Shown in pieces: positions 56,970-64,000 of a stretch of 64,000 nt of DNA. The position numbers were made by a program, and so were the translations under genes. The stretch's first letter is position 1. Each line of letters starts with the position of its first letter. The DNA lies in NCBI RefSeq assembly GCF_003385395.1, contig NZ_QNUG01000013.1, forward strand, positions 39,548 through 103,547, read 5' to 3'. Under the pieces are notes generated by a model. It was not told the origin of the DNA, did no database searches, and worked only from the letters and a program-made list of their open reading frames with translations. The DNA is from Epilithonimonas hispanica (GTDB lineage: Bacteria > Bacteroidota > Bacteroidia > Flavobacteriales > Weeksellaceae).

Positions 56970-58904
56970 TTATTCTTTTAGAATCTTAATAGATTGATTA
57001 TTAAACTTGAGAATATAAGTTCCTTTAACAAAACTAGAAATATTAATTTCTGAATCTTTTTCAGTAATTCCTTTTTTGATTAATTTACCTTCAATAGAAT
57101 AGATTTCATAATCTACTGACTTTTCCAAGCCAGAAATTTTCACGAAGGATTTTGTAGGGTTTGGATATACATTCAGTTTATCTTTACTATCAATATCATT
57201 TACAGTCAAAGAATTATCTCTAACAACTGTAGATTCTTTTGTAATAATTTGATTTTCGTAGTTGAATACAACATTTGTAACATCAAAAGCAACATCTTGC
57301 GTAAAATATTGATTATTGGAAGTATGATCCAAAACAAAGTAAGCGGTTTGTCCACCAGATCCAGAAACTTTGATTGGCAAAGGCAATTCAAAAAAGCTCA
57401 CTGCAGATGAACTTCTCGTCTGTCCAACTTGGAATGTTAGTTTTTTGCTTGTCGTATTTTGATTCCATTTAATTTGGTAAGACGGATAACCTTCTCCATA
57501 GATCCAATCTTTGAAAAACTCTGTAAAATCTCTTCCTGTATAACTACTTAAAAAACCCTGAAAGTCGTGTGTTTTCACATAATTATAAGCAAAAGCAGGA
57601 TTGTTTTGATAGGCTTTCAACATGGCATAAAACTGATCATCACCAAGAATCCACTTTATCATTCTAAGAACATAACCTCCTTTTGTATATGTTAATCTTG
57701 CATTAAAAATTCTATAAAAATTCAAATCGCTATCGGGAATATAGACACTCCCTCCCGGATCGCTTGTGATATAATCCATTTCCCCCTGAAGATAGCTTTG
57801 AAACTGAACCGGAGTCATCAATAATTTCTCAAAAGCAACATATTCTCCCATTGTTGCAAATCCTTCATTCAGCCAAATGTCATTCCAAGTACCGCAAGTG
57901 AGTTTGTCTCCAAACCATTGATGAGCTAACTCATGAGCAATTAAATCTAATCCATAATATCCCATAGAAGTCATTGTTGCATGCTCCATTCCACCACCCC
58001 AATTGAATTGCATATGTCCATATTTTTCATTGCGATAAGGATACAATCCAAAATGATCTTCGAAAGTCTGCATATTGGTTGCTGTCCAATCTAGATTTTC
58101 TTGAGTATCAGATGTTGCCCAAGATGGATAAACGTAGTTGAGAAAAGGAAATGAACTATTAGTTGTTGTGATTGTAGAATTAAGTTTTGTATAATTAGAA
58201 ATTCCTAGAGCAAAAAGATATGCAGGAATTGGATATTTGGTTTGCCAATAGGTTAACTTCTTTCCATTACCTAAAATCGTTTCTGAGATCAATTTTCCAT
58301 TAGATCCGACAGTGTATTGAGCAGGAGTGGAAATTTTGATATCTAATTTTTCAATTTTGTCGTTCATACTCTGCTTGGTAGGCCACCATTGTTTTGCTCC
58401 AAAAGGTTCTGACAGAGTGGCTAAAATAGGATCTCCAGCCGACGTAGTTGTTGCTACAAAAGCATTTTCTACAATTGAAGGAACTCCATTATATGTGATG
58501 GACAAGGAATCTGTTGTCTGAGCAGTGAGAGTTGCAGGAAAATTAATTTTAATTTCATCAGTACTCAATTGCTGAAAAGTCAAATCTTGACCGTGATATT
58601 TCACATTGGAAACTATTAGATTATCTGCTAAATCAAAATAGATATCTGAGGTATTTTGTAACATTTTAAAATGAGAAGTCACAGTTCCAGAAATATATTG
58701 CTGAGTAGGATCTAAGTCTAATTCTAATCTTACATATTTTAAATTATAATTCAAAGTATTTGGATTGACGTTGACATCCAAAATTGATTTCAGATTCGTT
58801 CTTTTCTCAGATTCCACAATCCCTTTTCTATCAATATTAAATTTCTGACTAAAAAAAAGATTAAAGGAAAATAAAATAATAAACAGCAGATAGTTTTTCT
58901 TCAT
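56970..58904 (-). CDS. Secreted M1-family metallopeptidase with T9SS sorting domain
   Basis: A zinc aminopeptidase of about 644 residues. The signal peptide MKKNYLLFIILFSFNLFFSQ begins at 58904, so I use that ATG and not the longer frame that starts 42 nt upstream. The M1 region has GGGMEHATMTSMG (about 315-327), and the zinc site HELAHQWFGD...NEGFATMGEY follows. The last ~75 residues are a T9SS type A sorting domain: VYPNPTKSFVKI, YSIEGKLIKKG, ISSFVKGTYILKF. The enzyme should therefore be exported through the outer membrane and released or attached to the surface. It supplies amino acids from peptides outside the cell. Confidence 0.92.
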   Translation of the reverse strand: MKKNYLLFIILFSFNLFFSQKFNIDRKGIVESEKRTNLKSILDVNVNPNTLNYNLKYVRLELDLDPTQQYISGTVTSHFKMLQNTSDIYFDLADNLIVSNVKYHGQDLTFQQLSTDEIKINFPATLTAQTTDSLSITYNGVPSIVENAFVATTTSAGDPILATLSEPFGAKQWWPTKQSMNDKIEKLDIKISTPAQYTVGSNGKLISETILGNGKKLTYWQTKYPIPAYLFALGISNYTKLNSTITTTNSSFPFLNYVYPSWATSDTQENLDWTATNMQTFEDHFGLYPYRNEKYGHMQFNWGGGMEHATMTSMGYYGLDLIAHELAHQWFGDKLTCGTWNDIWLNEGFATMGEYVAFEKLLMTPVQFQSYLQGEMDYITSDPGGSVYIPDSDLNFYRIFNARLTYTKGGYVLRMIKWILGDDQFYAMLKAYQNNPAFAYNYVKTHDFQGFLSSYTGRDFTEFFKDWIYGEGYPSYQIKWNQNTTSKKLTFQVGQTRSSSAVSFFELPLPIKVSGSGGQTAYFVLDHTSNNQYFTQDVAFDVTNVVFNYENQIITKESTVVRDNSLTVNDIDSKDKLNVYPNPTKSFVKISGLEKSVDYEIYSIEGKLIKKGITEKDSEINISSFVKGTYILKFNNQSIKILKE

Positions 58905-58937
58905 AAGATTGATGATTTTCAACTCAAAGCTACAAAA

Positions 58938-58968
58938 AAAACTCATCCCGACGAGATGAGTTTTGATT
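58938..58968 (-). terminator. Terminator of dacB
   Basis: AAAACTCATC/GATGAGTTTT stem, T-run on the minus strand. Confidence 0.78.
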
Positions 58969-58985
58969 TTATAAAAGATTGATTA

Positions 58986-60449
58986 CTATAAATCTAAAGT
59001 AGGATCTAGCAATTGCTCCATTCTACTTTTCACTTGAGCAACAGAACCAGAATATCTGTTAATCAATAAAGAAAAAGCAAGTGTTTTGTTACTTCTAGTT
59101 TTGATATAGCCAGCCAAACATTTTACACCATTTAGAGTTCCAGTTTTAGCAAAAATCTGTCCATTTGAGTTCAGCATAAACATATGTTTCAAAGTTCCAG
59201 ATTGCCCTGCAATAGGCAAAGAATCAAAATACTCTTTATAATAAGGAGACTTAATCATTTTTGCTAAAAACTTTACTTGAGAAATTGGCGTTACAGTGTG
59301 AGCCTTGGATAGTCCACTTCCGTCCATATAATTCAAACCTTCCGAATCAAAATTAATTGATTTTAAATGCTCTGTCACTGCCAATTTTCCAGATTCCAAA
59401 GTCTGGTCGCCAAACTTTTGAAAACCATTAGACTTAAGCAAAGCTTCCGCATAATTATTATCACTTCTTTGGTTTGTATAATTAACGATTTCTGCCAAAG
59501 TTGGAGATTTATAAATCGTCAAGATTTCTCTTGGCTCAGGTTCTCTGTCTACAATTTTTGGTGTTACTTTTCCAATTACTGTGATTTTATTTTTAGCTAA
59601 ACTTTCTTTCAATTTATTAGCTAAGTAAGCCGGCGGTTCCGCAACTTTGGTAGTTACCCAATTTCCTTCGAACTTATCGGCATAAACCATTTTCTTGGTG
59701 TAAGGCGAAATATAAAAATACTTTTTCTCTTGATTGAAACGATTATTAGACTGATTGACAATCAATTTTTCATTTCTTGGCTCTATACTTTCCGTAGTTC
59801 CAACTGGTAAATAATAATTATCTTGTTCCAGCCAAACGATATTTTGCGGAAGTTCCTGTCTTTTATTTTCTTTGAAAATCGCAGTTTGGATGATAATATC
59901 GCCAGTCACTTTTTTGATTCCCTTTTCCTGAATCGCATCCAGATATTGACTCACAATCTGTCCATAGCTTACCGCACCACCTCTATTTCCACCTAAAGAT
60001 GGGTCACCACTTCCAACTATGTAGAGATTTCCGGTCAAAACGCCTTCTGTATCAATACTTCCGGAATATTCTAACTGAGTGTTCCATCTATATTGCGTTC
60101 CCAAAAGAGAAAATGCAGTTTCTGTGGTTAATAACTTGGTTGTGGAAGCCGGAATCAATGGCGCAGTTTCGTTGTACGCCGTTACAATTTTCTCCGTTTT
60201 TGGGTCATAAACCACAAATCCCCAATTGGCATTCCTTAGAACCGGGTCGGTAAACATTTTATTGATGTTAAACTCAATCTGTTCTTTTGGAGAAAGCAGC
60301 GCCTTTTCTGCCGTGATATCCTTTACAAGATTCTGCTGGTCAGCAACTTGTGGATAGGTAGAAACTGCGACGCTCCCTTGCGAAAAAACAAATGAAGAAA
60401 AACCAATAGCGAAAATTGAAACGTAATTTCTGATTTTATTCATTCTCAA
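58986..60449 (-). CDS. dacB: D-alanyl-D-alanine carboxypeptidase/endopeptidase (PBP4 type)
   Basis: DacB trims or cuts peptidoglycan cross-links in the periplasm. The 487-residue penicillin-binding protein has a signal peptide (to about residue 23) and the S13-family motifs: Ser102-x-x-Lys105 in IPASTTKLL, SDNNYAEALL (S-x-N, near 337) and AKTGTLNG (K-T-G, near 444). The insertion between the first two motifs is the usual S13 domain (about 130-310). It is followed by its own terminator. No cell-wall gene adjoins it. A second Met at residue 3 could also be the start. Confidence 0.93.
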   Translation of the reverse strand: MRMNKIRNYVSIFAIGFSSFVFSQGSVAVSTYPQVADQQNLVKDITAEKALLSPKEQIEFNINKMFTDPVLRNANWGFVVYDPKTEKIVTAYNETAPLIPASTTKLLTTETAFSLLGTQYRWNTQLEYSGSIDTEGVLTGNLYIVGSGDPSLGGNRGGAVSYGQIVSQYLDAIQEKGIKKVTGDIIIQTAIFKENKRQELPQNIVWLEQDNYYLPVGTTESIEPRNEKLIVNQSNNRFNQEKKYFYISPYTKKMVYADKFEGNWVTTKVAEPPAYLANKLKESLAKNKITVIGKVTPKIVDREPEPREILTIYKSPTLAEIVNYTNQRSDNNYAEALLKSNGFQKFGDQTLESGKLAVTEHLKSINFDSEGLNYMDGSGLSKAHTVTPISQVKFLAKMIKSPYYKEYFDSLPIAGQSGTLKHMFMLNSNGQIFAKTGTLNGVKCLAGYIKTRSNKTLAFSLLINRYSGSVAQVKSRMEQLLDPTLDL

Positions 60450-60593
60450 AACAATTACAATTTTTATTGAATTTTTATTAATTAAGGTTTAAGATTGTCT
60501 AATCTTATTATCATAACTAAGTAAAGTTAGAGAATATTGCCGTGGAATCTGCGTCAAACTCTAATAAAAAACTAGAATTTTTGTTAAAAACAG

Positions 60594-63041
60594 TTAAAAA
60601 TCGACAAAAATATCTTTTTTTACAGATTTATAGGCTGTGATTTCATCAAACTCATCAAAAGATTTAAGAAGTAATTCTTTGTAGATTTTGTAGTTTTTAT
60701 TTTTCGGAAATTTGAGAAGAATCTGGTATTGATAAAGATTGTTTAGCCTTGCAATAGGCGACTTTTCTGGACCAAGAATGCATTCTTCCGGAATATACTT
60801 TCGAAGAATCGAACCGAGAAATTGAGAAGCTCTATTGATTTTGTCTTCTTTCCTATGTTTCAGTTCAATCATTATTAATTTCACAAATGGCGGATAAAGA
60901 AACTTTTTTCTTTCATCAAGGAAGTAATTATAAATCTCTTTAACATTCTGATTCTTAATTAATTCAAAAACCGAATGCGCTGGATTATAAGTCTGAATCA
61001 GAATTTTTCCATTTCCAGAAACTCTTCCTGCTCTTCCTGCAACTTGTGTTATCAATTGATAAGCTCTCTCTTCTGCTCGAAAATCCTGAACGTGAATCAT
61101 AGAATCAGCTTTCGGAATCGCAACCAATTCAATATTATCAAAATCCAAACCTTTGGAAATCATCTGTGTTCCGACTAAAATATCAGTTTCTCCGTTTTCT
61201 AGTTTTTCGTAAAGTTTTTCATACGCAAATTTCTTTCGCATTGCATCAACGTCCATCCTATCAACCTCAGCATCAGAAAAAATCTTTTGCGTTTCCTCTT
61301 CGATTTGTTCTACGCCAACACCTTTTGTATTCAGATTATCGCTGTTGCAACTTGGGCAAATAGTTGGCTTCCCAGAACGATGTCCGCAATAATGGCATTT
61401 CAACTCATTCGAAGCTTTGTGATACGTCATCACAACATCACAATTACTGCAATAAGTCACGTGACCACAAGTTTCACATTCGATGACATTAGCATAACCA
61501 CGGCGATTATGAAGAATAATGGTTTGTTTTTTATGATCTAATTGAAGATTGATTTCATCAATCATTTTCTGACTGAAATTTCCGACAATCTTCTTTTGAT
61601 TTTGTGCTTCTTTGATATCAATTATTTCAAATTTGGGCAAATCCACTTTCCCAAATCTTTCATTAATAGAAACATAACGCAACTTGTCTTTCATCGCCAA
61701 ATCATAGCTCTCCAAAGAAGGCGTTGCCGAACCGAGAATCAATTTTGCTTGATAAAATTCTGCCAACATCATCGCCGAATCTTTTGCATTGAAAAAGAAG
61801 TTCTGGTCTCTTGGTCTGTAAGCCGAATCGTGTTCTTCATCAACAATAATCAATCCTAGATTTTCATATGGAAGAAATAAAGAATTCCGAGTTCCAATCA
61901 GTATTTGAAGTTCATTTTTTTTGATTTTTCGCCAGACTTCTACTCTTTCAAAATCCGTCAGTTTATTATGATAAAATCCGAGTTTTTTACCGTATTTTTT
62001 TTCGAGACGAATTGTGATTTGTTTGGTCAAAGCAATCTCTGGCAAAAGCAATAAAACATTTTCTCCAAAATTAATGCAATCCTCAATTTTCTCAAGATAA
62101 ATATGCGTTTTCCCAGATGAAGTCACACCGTGAAGCAACACATTTTTCCCTTCTTCAAAAGCTTGATTGATTTCTGAAATCGATTTTTTCTGATTATCTG
62201 TCAATTCTTCAATTTCTTCAATTTCGCCTTCATAAGAATCAATTCTGTCTTTTTCCAGATAATATTCTGTAACCCAACCTTTTTCAATCAAAGATTTCAG
62301 TTGTTGATTGACGAAATTACCTTCATCAAAAACTAAAGATTTTTTAATTGGATTCTCAGGATTATCAATTTGTTTGGAAAGGATATTTAAGAATAAATCT
62401 TTCTGTTTTTTGGCTTTATCAAGTTTCAAAAGAATCATCGCCAAATTCTCTGAAACCAAAGCTTCTTCATTGATTTTCAGATAAGCAATTTCTTTCGCCT
62501 TATATTTTTCAGTGATTTTTTCATCCACAGAAATATATCGTTCATCAATCAGCGCATTGATGGTTTTGATGATTTCTTTTTTTGGAATGAAAGCTTCAAT
62601 CTCTTGCAAATTCAGCATTTGCCGAACTTCCAAAGCTTGAAGAAGATAAGTTTCGTTCGCGTCGAGATTTTGCCAGTCAATTGTTCTTTCGGACAACAAT
62701 CTGACATAAGTTTCACTCTCCAGCTTGAGAGAAGACGGAAACGCCAAACGGTAAATTTCGCCCAGATTACAGAGATAATAGGAACTGAGCCAATTCCAAA
62801 AATCCAATTGCTGTTTTGGAACAATCGGTTGATTGTCTAATAGATTGATGATTTCTTTCGGAACAAAAGTTTCTTCAAAATCATTGAACAGTTCCGCAAC
62901 AATTCCCGTGTAGATTTTCTTTCCTCGAAACGGAACTAAGACCCGCATCCCAACTTCGATTTTATCCAAAAAATCTGCTGGAACTTTGTAGGTAAAAGTT
63001 CCTTTGAGATTGAGCGGAAGGATGATTTGAGCGAAGTTCAA
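60594..63041 (-). CDS. priA: Primosomal protein N' (replication restart helicase PriA)
   Basis: PriA reloads the replisome at stalled forks. The protein has an N-terminal 3'-end-binding domain (NFAQIILPLNLKGTFTYKVP), a winged helix, helicase motifs (GVTSSGKTHIY Walker A, DEEH Walker B, then LVGTQMISKGLDF and QVAGRAGR), and eight zinc-binding Cys between them (CETCGHVTYCSNC, CHYCGH, CPSC). I use the TTG at 63041 (815 residues) because the conserved sequence starts there. The longer ATG frame at 63104 adds about 21 residues encoded by simple TTGTTGG/CAACTATCAACC repeat words that occur elsewhere in non-coding DNA. Length and motif order are normal. Confidence 0.93.
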   Translation of the reverse strand: MNFAQIILPLNLKGTFTYKVPADFLDKIEVGMRVLVPFRGKKIYTGIVAELFNDFEETFVPKEIINLLDNQPIVPKQQLDFWNWLSSYYLCNLGEIYRLAFPSSLKLESETYVRLLSERTIDWQNLDANETYLLQALEVRQMLNLQEIEAFIPKKEIIKTINALIDERYISVDEKITEKYKAKEIAYLKINEEALVSENLAMILLKLDKAKKQKDLFLNILSKQIDNPENPIKKSLVFDEGNFVNQQLKSLIEKGWVTEYYLEKDRIDSYEGEIEEIEELTDNQKKSISEINQAFEEGKNVLLHGVTSSGKTHIYLEKIEDCINFGENVLLLLPEIALTKQITIRLEKKYGKKLGFYHNKLTDFERVEVWRKIKKNELQILIGTRNSLFLPYENLGLIIVDEEHDSAYRPRDQNFFFNAKDSAMMLAEFYQAKLILGSATPSLESYDLAMKDKLRYVSINERFGKVDLPKFEIIDIKEAQNQKKIVGNFSQKMIDEINLQLDHKKQTIILHNRRGYANVIECETCGHVTYCSNCDVVMTYHKASNELKCHYCGHRSGKPTICPSCNSDNLNTKGVGVEQIEEETQKIFSDAEVDRMDVDAMRKKFAYEKLYEKLENGETDILVGTQMISKGLDFDNIELVAIPKADSMIHVQDFRAEERAYQLITQVAGRAGRVSGNGKILIQTYNPAHSVFELIKNQNVKEIYNYFLDERKKFLYPPFVKLIMIELKHRKEDKINRASQFLGSILRKYIPEECILGPEKSPIARLNNLYQYQILLKFPKNKNYKIYKELLLKSFDEFDEITAYKSVKKDIFVDF

Positions 63042-63126
63042 TTTTGTTGATTGTTGTCGGTTGATTGTTGTCGGAGGTTTTGGTTTTCGAATTGATTTTA
63101 TCAACTATCAACCAAAAACTGACAAC

Positions 63127-63822
63127 TTATATCGTATAACTTTGGAAAGCTTCTTCCAGACTTGCAAATTTCCCTTTGAATTCTGAAATTGGAGAATCTT
63201 GTAATATTTTTCCTTGATGAATCAAAATCACACGTGAGCAAAGCGCTTCAACTTCCTGCATAATATGCGTGGACAAAATCACAGTTTTTGCTTTTCCAAT
63301 TTCTTTGATAACGTTTCGGATTTCTACAATTTGATTGGGGTCAAGTCCGTTAGTAGGTTCGTCAAGAATCAATAAATCCGGTTCGTGAAGAATAGCTTGC
63401 GCCAAACCAACACGTTGTTTGTAACCTTTGGAAAGTTGGCCGATTTTTTTTGATTTTTCAGGAGTAATTCCAACCAAATCTATCACCTGTTCTACTCTTT
63501 CTTTTTTGATATTATGAAGATTTGCTACGAATTGCAGATATTCTTTCACGTACATTTCATTATAAAGTGGGTTATTCTCCGGAAGAAAACCAATTTTCTT
63601 TTTGGATTCGATTTCGTTTTCTGAAATGTTTTTTTCGTCCAATAGAATTTCGCCTTCGTCGATTTTCAGAACGCCTGTGATGGATTTCATCAAGGTGGAT
63701 TTTCCAGCGCCGTTTGGTCCGAGCAATCCGATAATTTCGTTTTTTTTGATTTCGATATTGATATCATTGAGCGCAACCTGCTCTCCGAAATGTTTTGTAA
63801 GTCCTGAAATTTTTAAAGACAT
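63127..63822 (-). CDS. ABC transporter ATP-binding protein (GldA/NatA-like)
   Basis: A 231-residue ATPase. Walker A GPNGAGKST (about 35-43), signature LSKGYKQRVGLAQAI (about 134-148), Walker B LLILDEPTNGLDP (about 154-166) and switch His in LSTHIMQEVEAL. It resembles the NatA and gliding-motility GldA groups, but GldA proteins are longer, so I leave the symbol open. The permease is not in the window, and the neighbour on the 3' side is priA about 85 nt away. The gap contains CAACTATCAACC-type words. Confidence 0.88.
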   Translation of the reverse strand: MSLKISGLTKHFGEQVALNDINIEIKKNEIIGLLGPNGAGKSTLMKSITGVLKIDEGEILLDEKNISENEIESKKKIGFLPENNPLYNEMYVKEYLQFVANLHNIKKERVEQVIDLVGITPEKSKKIGQLSKGYKQRVGLAQAILHEPDLLILDEPTNGLDPNQIVEIRNVIKEIGKAKTVILSTHIMQEVEALCSRVILIHQGKILQDSPISEFKGKFASLEEAFQSYTI

Positions 63823-63896
63823 CGAGTTAGTTATAAGTGATGAATTATGAGTGATTTTTAATCTTTACAAAAATATGAAAATTACTGCATCTTTTT

Positions 63897-63920
63897 GAAC
63901 GCAAAGATTTCTATGTTAAA
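63897..63920. repeat. GCAAAG-type repeat fragment, family 2
   Basis: GAACGCAAAG at the start matches the left end of copies 3 and 4; the remainder does not. The last 80 nt of the window hold no feature I can support. Confidence 0.35.
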
Positions 63921-64000
63921 GAGCAAATATTATTTGAATTTTTTATTGATAAAAATTCTTCTTTTGGTAGAAATGGCAGCTTTCGTTTGATGACAGCTAT

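Overview
The window is chromosomal DNA of a low-GC Bacteroidota. It is most likely a Flavobacteriia member of the Chryseobacterium/Epilithonimonas (Weeksellaceae) type. The evidence is: promoters of the TTG-N19-TAnnTTTG kind, proteins with type IX secretion (T9SS) sorting tails, a TonB-dependent receptor paired with a surface lipoprotein whose Cys is followed by Ser/Asp residues, a mevalonate-pathway gene (mvaD), LytS-type kinases, a DnaG of the flavobacterial type lacking zinc ligands, and many dispersed non-coding hairpin repeats. No rRNA, tRNA, CRISPR array, phage or transposase gene was recognised. Most of the window is core housekeeping DNA with a few accessory insertions.

Layout. 1-8.6 kb: end of a lipoprotein gene, clpP, dnaG, tsaE, ald, a candidate tyrosine attenuator in front of tyrA, purE, an EamA transporter and a LEA-like lipoprotein. 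8.6-14 kb: purK, a TauE/DUF1634 exporter pair, small metabolic and hypothetical genes, mvaD. 14-21.6 kb: an ABC-2 exporter pair, an exported class II cyclic-nucleotide phosphodiesterase, a DEAD-box helicase, a histidine kinase, an aldose epimerase. 21.6-31.6 kb: an S9 peptidase, a frameshifted T9SS cargo gene, secG, an HD phosphohydrolase, pepE, a TonB receptor/lipoprotein pair, the threonylcarbamoyl-AMP synthase. 32-35.3 kb: cca, a GT-C glycosyltransferase, a GreA-like coiled-coil protein. 35.3-42.8 kb: a MacAB-TolC-like efflux operon with a LytS kinase. It is damaged: tolC has an in-frame UGA, and the LytTR regulator is a scar separated from its kinase by an AbiEii/DUF6922 toxin-antitoxin insert that is itself broken. 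43-64 kb: thyA, a RelE/ParE-like toxin-antitoxin pair, two M1 aminopeptidases, an alkyltransferase-like protein, a DUF5686 outer-membrane protein, a GH5 glycanase, a zinc/cadmium-type P-ATPase, an FKBP, rplS, kbl, dacB, priA and an ABC ATPase.

How the genes relate: tsaE and the Sua5/TsaC enzyme both serve tRNA t6A synthesis. purE and purK catalyse successive purine steps but are separated by 1.6 kb. The M1, S9 and PepE peptidases, ald and kbl suit a peptide- and amino-acid-degrading lifestyle. dnaG and priA are replication genes.

The most interesting signals are non-coding: (i) an 18-codon leader peptide with three consecutive Tyr codons plus competing hairpins before tyrA; (ii) three copies of an element with two interleaved inverted repeats (A-B-A'-B'), whose arms differ between copies but stay complementary within each; (iii) a tandem pair of about 105-nt elements with 16-bp terminal inverted repeats carrying compensatory changes; and (iv) four disrupted genes, two of them stopped where a Trp codon is expected.
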